Of a stretch of 64,000 nt of DNA, positions 24,229 to 31,903 are shown one piece after another. Location of the stretch: contig NZ_JAENHP010000032.1 of NCBI RefSeq assembly GCF_016834655.1, positions 33,185 through 97,184 of the forward strand, in the 5' to 3' direction. Each line of letters starts with the position of its first letter. Position 1 is the stretch's first letter. A program made the position numbers and the translations under genes. The DNA is from Paractinoplanes ovalisporus. Lineage in GTDB: Bacteria; Actinomycetota; Actinomycetes; Mycobacteriales; Micromonosporaceae. Below the pieces are notes generated by a model. That model was given only the letters and a program-made list of their open reading frames with translations. It was not told the origin of the DNA and did not search any database.

Positions 24229-25092
24229 ATGAAGACGGCAACCGTTGAATACATTGATGCGAGAAGCATCGGCGAGGTCATCGCCGTGCTGGCCGATGGC
24301 CGGACGTCTGTGCTGGCCGGCGGCCAGAGCCTGATCCCGGCGGTGACGCGCCCCGGCGCGCCGCCGTGCCGGCTGGTGGACATCAACCGGGTTGACGGAC
24401 TCGGCACTCTGACCGAGACGGACGGATACCTGCACGTCGGAGCGTTGATCCGGCACCGCACGTTCGAGTCCGACACGATCGGCGGACCGCTCGGTGAGTT
24501 GCTGCGGGTCGTGGTGCGCCACATCGGGCATCCACCCATCCGGGCCCGAGGGACGATGCTCGGCAGTCTCGCGTATGCGCACCCGGCGGCCGAGTGGCCG
24601 GCGGTAGCGGTGACCCTCGGGGCACGTCTGGTGCTGCACGGCCCGGACGGGCGTCGGACTGTTCCGGCGGAAGACTTTTTCACCGCCCCGTTCACCACCG
24701 CCCGCCGGCCCGAAGAACTGCTGGTCGAGGCGCAACTACCCGTGTTGCCCGCCGGGACCGGCATCGGCTATGCGGAGGACCGGCGTACGTCGATCTTCCC
24801 GCACGCGGCGGCGATGGCGGCGGTCACGGTGACCGACGGCGTGGTCAGCTCGGCGGCGATCTGCCTGGTGAACTCGGGGCCGTACCCGGTGCGGGCCGGT
24901 GCCGCCGAAAGCGCGCTGCTGGGGACCACATTTTCCGACACCGCCATCGCCGTGACCGCGGAGACCGCGGCTCAGCAGGACGTCCGTCTGCTCGATGACG
25001 ACGCCAACCAGCCGAAACAGCGGCGCGCCTTCCAGGTCCTGGCCGGCCGCGCGCTCCGTCACGCCCGGGAAAGAGCCGGCCGATGCGAGTGA
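24229..25092 (+). CDS. FAD-binding medium subunit of a molybdenum hydroxylase (CoxM/XdhB-like)
   Basis: 287 residues. The FAD-binding motif of molybdopterin dehydrogenases is present as SVLAGGQSLIPAVTRP (26-41), VDINRVDGLGTL follows, and HIGHPPIRARGTMLGSLAYAHPAAEWPAVAVTLGA corresponds to the second flavin loop (T-x-G-G-x-x-A-x-x-D-P-x-x-E region, here modified to GTMLGSLAYAHPAAEW). The C-terminal CO_deh_flav_C part includes FFTAPFTTARRPEELLVEAQLP. It would pass electrons between the [2Fe-2S] and flavin centres. GGAGGA lies eight bases before ATG. Its 3' end overlaps a truncated iron-sulfur subunit and no molybdenum subunit follows. Confidence 0.87.
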   Translation: MKTATVEYIDARSIGEVIAVLADGRTSVLAGGQSLIPAVTRPGAPPCRLVDINRVDGLGTLTETDGYLHVGALIRHRTFESDTIGGPLGELLRVVVRHIGHPPIRARGTMLGSLAYAHPAAEWPAVAVTLGARLVLHGPDGRRTVPAEDFFTAPFTTARRPEELLVEAQLPVLPAGTGIGYAEDRRTSIFPHAAAMAAVTVTDGVVSSAAICLVNSGPYPVRAGAAESALLGTTFSDTAIAVTAETAAQQDVRLLDDDANQPKQRRAFQVLAGRALRHARERAGRCE

Positions 25093-25355
25093 CGCTGACC
25101 GTGGACGGAACGCGTCACGATCTCGATGTCGAAACCAACCGCGTCCTCGCCGACGTGCTGGGAAGGGAGTGCGGCGCTTCCCACTGCCGGGTCGCGTGCC
25201 CGGACGGCACCTGCGGCCTCTGCGCCGTGGCGGTGGACGGCGACACCATCCGTTCCTGTCTGATGCTGGCCGTGCAGGCCCGAGGCTCCGAGGTCAGCAC
25301 GCTCGGCCACCATCGTTCGCCGAAGCAGCGATCAGCCCCACAACAGACCCCGTAG
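25083..25355 (+). CDS. Truncated [2Fe-2S] small subunit (CoxS-like, N-terminal domain only)
   Basis: 90 residues. The plant-ferredoxin-type domain is intact: cysteines C39, C44, C47 (ACPDGTCGLC) and C59 (IRSC) form the C-x4-C-x2-C-x11-C cluster motif. Family members are about 150-170 residues, with a second helical [2Fe-2S] domain after 'VxTIEGL'. Here the sequence diverges right after GSEVSTLG into HHRSPKQRSAPQQTP and stops. The gene overlaps the FAD subunit by 10 bp. With no large subunit downstream, it looks like the remains of a three-gene operon cut by a deletion, though a stand-alone ferredoxin role cannot be excluded. Confidence 0.8.
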   Translation: MRVTLTVDGTRHDLDVETNRVLADVLGRECGASHCRVACPDGTCGLCAVAVDGDTIRSCLMLAVQARGSEVSTLGHHRSPKQRSAPQQTP

Positions 25356-25409
25356 CGGCGGTCACGAAATCGGTTGCCGGCGCGAGACGGGCCGGACACG
25401 ATTGTTGCT

Positions 25410-26273
25410 GTGCCGGCGTCGGAGATCAGCGTGATCGAAGCCTTCGACGAGGCGCTTCGGGCCGGCTCCATGGGCGACGACAACCGCCGTTGGGAGCTGA
25501 TCTCGCATCTGCACGTCCACGGCGGGATCGAGGCCCTCGAGCAGGCCACCCGCTGGTCCGGCCACCCCGAGCCCACGCACCGCATGCTGGCCGCTGACGT
25601 GCTCAGCCAGCTCGGCTCGGCGCCGGGCCGGTCCGCGATCGACGGCCCGTTCCGCGAGGAGTCGCTGGCCCTTCTCCTCACGATGGTGCAGAACGAACGC
25701 GATCCGGGCGTGCTCTCGTCGCTCACCACCGGGTTCGGGCACATCGGCGATGAGCGCAGCCTGGCGTCCCTGGTCAACCTGCGCGCCCACCCGGACGCCC
25801 AGGTCCGCTTCGGCATCGTCTTCGGCCTGCTCCGATGTCCCATAACCGTCGCCCTCGACGTCCTCATCAAGCTCTCCGCCGACGACGATGCCCAGGTCCG
25901 CGACTGGGCCACGTTCGGCCTCGCGCGCCACACCGACGAAGACGTCCCCCGGCTACGCCGCGCGCTCGCCGACCGCCTCGACGACGACGACCCCGACACC
26001 CGCATCGAGGCCGTGCACGGCCTGGCCACCCGAGGTGACCCCCGGGCGATGCAGCCGCTGCTCGACATCCTGGAGACGCCGTCCGACCCGTCCGACCCGG
26101 GCCTGGTCAGCGAGGCGCGGTGGGCTCTCGCCGCCACCAGCCTGGATCCCCCGCCTGCGCTCCCACCTGCTGGCGGAGCGAGACCGATACCTGGACGACC
26201 CGATCGACGAATGGCCCGAAGAGCTCCGGACCGCGCTGACGAAATACGGCGAGCCGCTGCCGGACTGACCTAG
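25410..26273 (+). CDS. HEAT-repeat protein with probable C-terminal frameshift
   Basis: About 287 residues of HEAT/PBS-lyase-type helical repeats (LVNLRAHPDAQVRFGIVFGLL, LIKLSADDDAQVRDWATFGLA, RLDDDDPDTRIEAVHGLA). After WALAATSLDP the frame runs into Pro/Arg-rich sequence to 26273. In the alternative frame from the same point the sequence reads RLRSHLLAERDRYLDDPIDEW and ends at 26268, which looks like the natural helical C terminus. The switch coincides with a run of five C at 26148-26152, so one C is probably extra (real mutation or base-call error). Start uncertain: GTG 25410 or 25431. It probably mediates protein binding; partner unknown. Confidence 0.72.
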   Translation: MPASEISVIEAFDEALRAGSMGDDNRRWELISHLHVHGGIEALEQATRWSGHPEPTHRMLAADVLSQLGSAPGRSAIDGPFREESLALLLTMVQNERDPGVLSSLTTGFGHIGDERSLASLVNLRAHPDAQVRFGIVFGLLRCPITVALDVLIKLSADDDAQVRDWATFGLARHTDEDVPRLRRALADRLDDDDPDTRIEAVHGLATRGDPRAMQPLLDILETPSDPSDPGLVSEARWALAATSLDPPPALPPAGGARPIPGRPDRRMARRAPDRADEIRRAAAGLT

Positions 26274-28003
26274 CCGAGGACCGCGTCGTCCATGTCGGCC
26301 AGCAGCGTGTCTCCGGAGTCGAGCAGGTCGAGCAGCGGCCCGATCCGGGGCAGCTCGTGGGTGATGAAATAGCGCGCCGCCAGCCGTTTGCCGTCGTAGA
26401 AGGCGCCCTCCTTGTCGCCCGCGGCGTTTAGCTGGGACAGCCACAACCAAGCGATCACGAGGTGGCCGGTGGCCTCCAGGTAGGCCGTGGAGTTGGCCAG
26501 GGCCGTCGTCGGGTCGCCGGCCGCCCACAGCTTGCGGGTCGTCGTGGCCAGGCGGTCGCTCAGGGCGATCACCGGCTGGCCCAGCTCGGCCGGGGCGGCC
26601 AGCGCGGTCGTCACGATGCGGCCGATCAGCAGCTGCAGACCGGCGCCGCCGCGCATGACGACCTTGCGGCCGAGCAGGTCGAGGCCCTGGATGCCGTCGG
26701 TGCCCTCGTGGATCGAGTTGAGCCGGTTGTCGCGGTAGAACTGCTCGACCGGGTATTCGCGGGTGTAGCCGTAACCGCCGTGCACCTGGATCGCGTGGTC
26801 GTTGGCCAGCCGGCACCACTGCGACGGCCACGCCTTCACGATCGGCGTCAGCACGTCGAGCAGCAGGTCGTTGTCCTCGGAGGGCTCGTCCAGCAGCTTC
26901 GACGCATAGAGGACCAGGGCCAGACCCCCTTCCACGTACGCCTTCGAGGCGAGCAGCATGCGGCGTACGTCGGGGTGGCGCACGATGGGCACGGCCGGCG
27001 CCGCCGGATCCTTGTCGGCCACCGGTCGCCCCTGGGCGCGCTCGCGGGCGTAGTCGAGCGCGTGCAGATAACCCGTGTAACCCAGCGCCACCGCGCCCGA
27101 GCCGACCCCGATCCGGGCCTCGTTCATCATGTGGAACATGTAGGCCAGGCCCTTGCCCTCCTCGCCCACCAGATAGCCGGTGGCGTCGTCGAAGGAGAGC
27201 ACGGCGTTGGTCGTGCCGCGGTAGCCCATCTTGTGGTTGAGCCCAGCCAGGCTCACCCCGTTGCGGTCGCCGACCGTGCCGTCGGCCTCGATGTGGTGCT
27301 TGGGCACGATGAACAGCGACAGCCCCTTGACCCCGGCCGGCGCGCCGGCGGCCCGGGCCAGCACCAGGTGCACGATCGACTCGGTGAGCTCGTGGTCGCC
27401 GCCCGAGATCCACATCTTGGAGCCGGTGACCCGGTATGTCCCGTCCCCGGCCGGCACCGCGCGAGTCAGCACGTCGGCCAGCGACGATCCCGCCTGCGGC
27501 TCGGACAGGCACATCGTGCCGGTGAAGCGGCCCTCCAGCATCGGCCGGACAAAACGCTCGATCTGCGAGGAGGACCCGTACGTCAGGAGCAGGCTCGCGT
27601 TGCCCGCCGTGAGCAGCGAGTATGACGAGGTGGCGAGGTTGGCCGCCTGGAACCAGACGAAGCAGGCCCGGGCCACGACGTGGGGCAGCTGGAGGCCGCC
27701 GACCGCGTCGTCCATGGTGGCGCTGAGCAGCCCGGTCTCGTTGAAGACCTTGAGCGCCGCGGCGACCTCGGGGATCACCGACACCCGGGAGCCGTCGAAG
27801 GTGGGCTCCTCGAGGTCGGAGCGCCGGTTGTGCGGTGCGAAGTCACGCTCGGCGATCTGGGCCGACACGTCGAGGAACGCGTCGAACGTGTCGCGGGAGT
27901 GCTCAGCGAACCTCTCACGGCTGGTCAGCGCCTCGACGTCGAGCCACTCGTAGAGCATGAAGTCGAGATCACGACGCGAGAGAATCTTGGACACCGCCGG
28001 CAC
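26270..28003 (-). CDS. Acyl-CoA dehydrogenase (long DmdC/FadE5-like type)
   Basis: 577 residues, matching the roughly 590-residue subclass with an extra C-terminal helical domain. Landmarks: LSEPQAGSSLADVLTRAVP and KMWISGGDHELTESIVHLVLAR (flavin/substrate middle domain), RIGVGSGAVALGYTGYLHALDYARERAQGR, and IQVHGGYGYTREYPVEQFYRDNRLNSIHEGTDGIQGLDLLGRKV, which carries the catalytic-loop Glu region (EGTDGIQ). It oxidises acyl-CoA thioesters to enoyl-CoA in the cytoplasm. GTG 28003 has AGGAA upstream. It follows the diguanylate cyclase gene on the same strand with a 45-bp gap; functional linkage is not evident. Confidence 0.92.
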   Translation of the reverse strand: MPAVSKILSRRDLDFMLYEWLDVEALTSRERFAEHSRDTFDAFLDVSAQIAERDFAPHNRRSDLEEPTFDGSRVSVIPEVAAALKVFNETGLLSATMDDAVGGLQLPHVVARACFVWFQAANLATSSYSLLTAGNASLLLTYGSSSQIERFVRPMLEGRFTGTMCLSEPQAGSSLADVLTRAVPAGDGTYRVTGSKMWISGGDHELTESIVHLVLARAAGAPAGVKGLSLFIVPKHHIEADGTVGDRNGVSLAGLNHKMGYRGTTNAVLSFDDATGYLVGEEGKGLAYMFHMMNEARIGVGSGAVALGYTGYLHALDYARERAQGRPVADKDPAAPAVPIVRHPDVRRMLLASKAYVEGGLALVLYASKLLDEPSEDNDLLLDVLTPIVKAWPSQWCRLANDHAIQVHGGYGYTREYPVEQFYRDNRLNSIHEGTDGIQGLDLLGRKVVMRGGAGLQLLIGRIVTTALAAPAELGQPVIALSDRLATTTRKLWAAGDPTTALANSTAYLEATGHLVIAWLWLSQLNAAGDKEGAFYDGKRLAARYFITHELPRIGPLLDLLDSGDTLLADMDDAVLG

Positions 28004-28048
28004 CGCCCGTTCCTGTCGAAGGTGGGGTCAGGCCCCTAGTGTGCCCTC

Positions 28049-29836
28049 TCACTCGGCCGCGCGGTGTCTCCCCGCCCTCGGCTGCGGCTGACCCTGGCGG
28101 GACTTCTTGACGGCGTACATCGCGTGATCGGCTGCTCGCAGCGCCTCGTCCGGGTCGGTGGCGCCGGGCGCGTGGTGCACGCCGACGCTGGCGCCGATCT
28201 GCACCTGGTGGCCGCCGATGAGGAACGGCAGGGACAGGGCGTGCCGGATGCGCCCGGTCATCGCCTCGGTGTCGGCGGGCGACATGACACCCGGCATGAG
28301 CACCACGAACTCGTCGCCGCCGACCCGGGCCAGCACGTCGCGCTCGCGGACGCAGGCCGACAGCCGCTCGGCCACCTGGCGCAGCAGTTCGTCGCCGGCC
28401 TCGTGGCCGTGCACGTCGTTGACCGGCTTGAACCCGTCGAGGTCGACGAAGAGCACGGCGACCGGCTCGGCCCGCAGCGACGAGCCCAGCGCGTCCTGCA
28501 TGCGGCGGCGGTTGGGCAGGCCGGTGAGCGCGTCGTGCTGGGCCTCGTGGGCCAGCCGCTCCTGGAAGGCCCGGTTCTCACTGATGTCGCGGGCGTTGAT
28601 GACCACGCCGTGCAGCGACGGGTTGTGCATCTGGTTGGAGGCGGTGAACTCGAACCACCGGTAGTCGCCGGTGCCGCTGCGCACCTGGCACTGCAGGCGC
28701 AGCACGGCGTCGCGCCGCGAGACCAGCAGCGTGAACTGTTCGCGCATGTAGTCGCGGTGGTCGGGGTGCACGATGTCGAAGACGCTGCTGCCGACCAACC
28801 GGCCCTCCTCGAAGCCGAGCACCGCGGACGCGCTGGGGCTGGAGTATTCGATCCGGCCGTCGGCGTTGAGCACCGACACCAGGTCGGGCGCGTGCTGGAA
28901 CAGGGCCTGGAAACGCTCGTCGGCCCGGCGGCGCTGGATCTGGGTGCGGTAGCCGAGCACACCCATGGCGAGGACGCCGATGAGCAGCATCGCGCCGAGC
29001 GTCATGTTCAGCGTCTGGCTCTTGGTGTGCACGGCGCCGTCGAACGACTTCTTCGTCTGGATCCGGGCGTAGGACCAGCCGCCGGGCAGGCCGCGGACCA
29101 CGATCGCGATCATGTCGGTGCCGGCCACGGTGGTGTACTCGACGAACTCCTCGTCGGTCTCGGCGATGGCCCGCCGCACGGCCGGGTCGAGCTGGGTGCC
29201 GAGCAGCTTCTCCTGGTTGGTGGCGGCGATCGTGCCGGTGCTGTCCGCGACCGCGGTCAGGTGCACGGCGGAGCTGAGCGTCACGGTGTACTGCTGCAGC
29301 GCGGTGGTGGCCACGTTGTTGAGGCCGACCAGGATCGCGGCCGGGCTGCCGCCGACCATCACCGGCACGCCGACGGCCTCGAGGTAGGTGCCGTCGACGG
29401 CCATGATCGAGGAGAAGCCGGCCTTCTGACCGGACTGGAACGAGGCGAACAGGGGCTTCCAACCGGTGTTGCCGGCGGCGGGCAGTCCGGTCGTACGAGA
29501 GCTGTTGATCACCTTGCCGTCCAGTCCGACGAGCATCGCCCCGTACGCGAAAGTGCTGCTCTTGGCGGCGAACGCGGTCAGCAGGGCCCGGTCGGAGGCG
29601 TTGCCGCGGCCCAGGTGCAGGGGGTTCTCGTTGAGGAACTCGCCCAGCTCGGCCGCGGAGAGCATCTGGAGCTGCCCGACCAGGGTGCCGTTGTTCACCG
29701 CCAGCGCCCGGGAGTCGGCCTTGTGCACATCGTCGGCGGCCTTGAGCCCCGAACGGTTGACCCAGAAACCGATCCCACCCGCGGCCGCCAGCAACACGAC
29801 GCCGACCACCACAGCGATCCAGTTGCGCAGCCGCAT
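28049..29836 (-). CDS. Membrane diguanylate cyclase: Cache-like sensor, PAS, GGDEF
   Basis: 595 residues. A membrane helix at 7-27 and another near 277-297 enclose an extracytoplasmic sensor domain (dCache-like: FAYGAMLVGLDGKVINSSRTTG, GTYLEAVGVPVMVGGSPAAILVGL). A PAS domain follows (RFQALFQHAPDLVSVLNADGRIEYSSPSASAVLGF), then a GGDEF domain beginning AQHDALTGLPNRRRMQDAL with active site RVGGDEFVVL. RERD, five residues before GGDEF, is the RxxD inhibitory I-site, so c-di-GMP feedback is expected. It makes c-di-GMP from GTP in response to an external signal. No EAL domain is present. Confidence 0.93.
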   Translation of the reverse strand: MRLRNWIAVVVGVVLLAAAGGIGFWVNRSGLKAADDVHKADSRALAVNNGTLVGQLQMLSAAELGEFLNENPLHLGRGNASDRALLTAFAAKSSTFAYGAMLVGLDGKVINSSRTTGLPAAGNTGWKPLFASFQSGQKAGFSSIMAVDGTYLEAVGVPVMVGGSPAAILVGLNNVATTALQQYTVTLSSAVHLTAVADSTGTIAATNQEKLLGTQLDPAVRRAIAETDEEFVEYTTVAGTDMIAIVVRGLPGGWSYARIQTKKSFDGAVHTKSQTLNMTLGAMLLIGVLAMGVLGYRTQIQRRRADERFQALFQHAPDLVSVLNADGRIEYSSPSASAVLGFEEGRLVGSSVFDIVHPDHRDYMREQFTLLVSRRDAVLRLQCQVRSGTGDYRWFEFTASNQMHNPSLHGVVINARDISENRAFQERLAHEAQHDALTGLPNRRRMQDALGSSLRAEPVAVLFVDLDGFKPVNDVHGHEAGDELLRQVAERLSACVRERDVLARVGGDEFVVLMPGVMSPADTEAMTGRIRHALSLPFLIGGHQVQIGASVGVHHAPGATDPDEALRAADHAMYAVKKSRQGQPQPRAGRHRAAE

Positions 29837-29894
29837 GAATTCGCCCCTCCTCGCCGGTTGAGATCGGCAGGGCGGGGCCGGACTGTAACGAAAC

Positions 29895-31832
29895 TCAGCG
29901 CTCGATCAGCCAGACGAACCCCAAACCGGGCAGATGGGCACGACCTTCCCGTACGACGAGAGGGCCGTCGCTGCTGAGTGCGGTCTCCAGCCAGCCGTAG
30001 TGCCCGATCGCGGCCGCCTCCACCGTCTGCGGCTGCTCGCTGAAGTTGGCCAGCCCGACGAACGTGCCGCTGCGCGGGTGACGACGGCGCCACGCGAACA
30101 CGTGCCCGTTGTCGACGCCGACGGTCGCGGTCTCGCCGCCACCGCGCAGGGCCAGCAGGTCCTTGCGGGCGGCGATCAGTTCGCGCAGCCCGGCGTAGAC
30201 CCGTCCCTCCAGCGTCGCCGGGTCGTGCCGGCGGGCCGCGGCGTCCCAGTCCATGCGCGGCCGGTGCATCCACCGGTTGTCGTCGCGCCGGGCCTCGTCG
30301 TCGAGGTACGAGAGGTCGTTGCGCATCCCGAGCTCGTCGCCCATGTAGATCAGCGGGATGCCCCCGTACGCGAAAGCCACGGAATGCAGCAGGAGCAGAC
30401 GCCGTACGCCGGTGGGCCAGCTCGCCGGGTCGTCCGTGATCCCACAGAGCGAGGCGGCCGATCCCGAGATGCGGGCATCACCGGTGTCCGGATTCTCCTG
30501 GAAAAGAGCCCCTTGCGCGTACGAGCCGGTGAATCGCCCCGAGAAGAACGCGTTGAGAAAGTTGCGGTGGTTCCACCAGTCCCAGCCGACCGCGGCCGCG
30601 TCCTCGGCACTGATCGCCCAGCCGATGTCGTCGTGCCCGCGTACGTAGCTCACCCACGTCGCCTCGGCCGGGATCGGCTTCATCCGCGCCAGCGACTGGG
30701 TCATCAGCCGGGCGTCCTTGGTCGCGAGGCTGCTCCACAGCATCACCATGAGCTGGTTGTGATAGGCCAGCTCGCACTCGGGCCGGTAGCGGTCGTGGCC
30801 GCCGAGATAGGGCACGAGGTCGTCCGGGGCCACGATCGCCTCGGCCTTGAAGATCACGCCGGGCGCGGCGACCCGGGTCAGCGCCTTGAGTGCCTGCACG
30901 ATCCGGTGCACCTCGGGCTCGTTGAGGCAGGTCGTGCCGAGCCGCTTCCACAGGAACGGCACGGCGTCCAGCCGGAACACGTCGACACCCCGGTTGGCCA
31001 GCCACAGGATCGTCTCGAGCATGGCCCGGAAGACGTTCGGGCTGGCCCAGTTGAGGTCCCACTGATAGCTCCAGAACGTGGTCCAGACCCACCGCTCGCC
31101 GTCGGCGTCGTCGAACCGCGTGAACGAGCCGGGTGCGCGGTCGGGGAAGACCGGCACGATCGTCCGCTCGTACGCGTCGGGCATCTCCCGGTCGGGGAAG
31201 GACATGTAGAAGTCCGCGTACGCCGGATCACCGGCCCACCACGCCTCGGCCCACGGGTGTTCCTGGGCGGTGTGGTTCAGCACCAGGTCGACGCAGAGGC
31301 TCATGTTCCGCTCGTGCAGCCGGCCGGCCAGCGTGCTCAGGTCGTCCATCGTGCCCAGCCGGGGGTCGACCGCGCGGTAGTTCATCACCGCGTACCCGCC
31401 GTCGTTCTCGCCGGGCCGCGGTTCGAGCAGCGGCATCAGGTGGAGATAGGTGACGCCCAACTCGTCCAGATAGTCCAAGTTGTCGGCTACCGCGTGAAGG
31501 GACCCGGCAAACCGGTCGGCGTAGCAGACGTAGCCGACCTGTCGCGCCCGCTGATACCAGCGCGGATCGATCTCCCGCCGGCGGTCGAGCTCGCGCAGGT
31601 CGTCCGGGCGTTCCACGGCCGCGTCCAGAGCGCTTCTCACCAGGTCGTTCAGCGGCACCGGGCCATAGACGACCTCCAGCGGTTCGTAGATGTCGAGTAA
31701 CGACGTCTCGAATCGGGCAAGGAAGGCAAGTGCCTCCGAACGGCCCAGTCGATCGGTGGCGTCGGCGGTCAAAGATGGAAGCAGGGCCTCGAACGCGCTT
31801 GCGGCCCGGGAGCGAACGGAAGATCCTGCCAT
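29895..31832 (-). CDS. Amylosucrase-like GH13 alpha-glucosidase/transferase
   Basis: About 645 residues. Order and motifs match GH13 subfamily 4 (amylosucrase): helical N-terminal domain (LGRSEALAFLARFETSLLDIYEPL), VTYLHLMPLLEPRPGENDGGYAVMNYRAVDPRLGTMDDL, CVDLVLNHTAQEHPWA, nucleophile Asp in GVDVFRLDAVPFLWK, acid/base Glu in FKAEAIVAP, and VRGHDDIGW. The enzyme uses sucrose to build alpha-1,4-glucan or transfers/hydrolyses glucose. No signal peptide is seen. A start at 31871 (13 residues longer) is possible; neither has a clear Shine-Dalgarno. It is divergent from the Abhydrolase_9-type membrane protein. Confidence 0.88.
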   Translation of the reverse strand: MAGSSVRSRAASAFEALLPSLTADATDRLGRSEALAFLARFETSLLDIYEPLEVVYGPVPLNDLVRSALDAAVERPDDLRELDRRREIDPRWYQRARQVGYVCYADRFAGSLHAVADNLDYLDELGVTYLHLMPLLEPRPGENDGGYAVMNYRAVDPRLGTMDDLSTLAGRLHERNMSLCVDLVLNHTAQEHPWAEAWWAGDPAYADFYMSFPDREMPDAYERTIVPVFPDRAPGSFTRFDDADGERWVWTTFWSYQWDLNWASPNVFRAMLETILWLANRGVDVFRLDAVPFLWKRLGTTCLNEPEVHRIVQALKALTRVAAPGVIFKAEAIVAPDDLVPYLGGHDRYRPECELAYHNQLMVMLWSSLATKDARLMTQSLARMKPIPAEATWVSYVRGHDDIGWAISAEDAAAVGWDWWNHRNFLNAFFSGRFTGSYAQGALFQENPDTGDARISGSAASLCGITDDPASWPTGVRRLLLLHSVAFAYGGIPLIYMGDELGMRNDLSYLDDEARRDDNRWMHRPRMDWDAAARRHDPATLEGRVYAGLRELIAARKDLLALRGGGETATVGVDNGHVFAWRRRHPRSGTFVGLANFSEQPQTVEAAAIGHYGWLETALSSDGPLVVREGRAHLPGLGFVWLIER

Positions 31833-31903
31833 CGGGTCAACGTAACCGCCGGTGGCGCTGGGGTCACGCATATCGACGGCCGTGACGAGAGCAGGGGGAG
31901 CCG

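Noticed and set aside
27680..29977. Long plus-strand frames opposite the dehydrogenase and diguanylate cyclase
   Set aside because: They are His/Gly/Arg/Val-rich shadows of minus-strand genes with clear domains.
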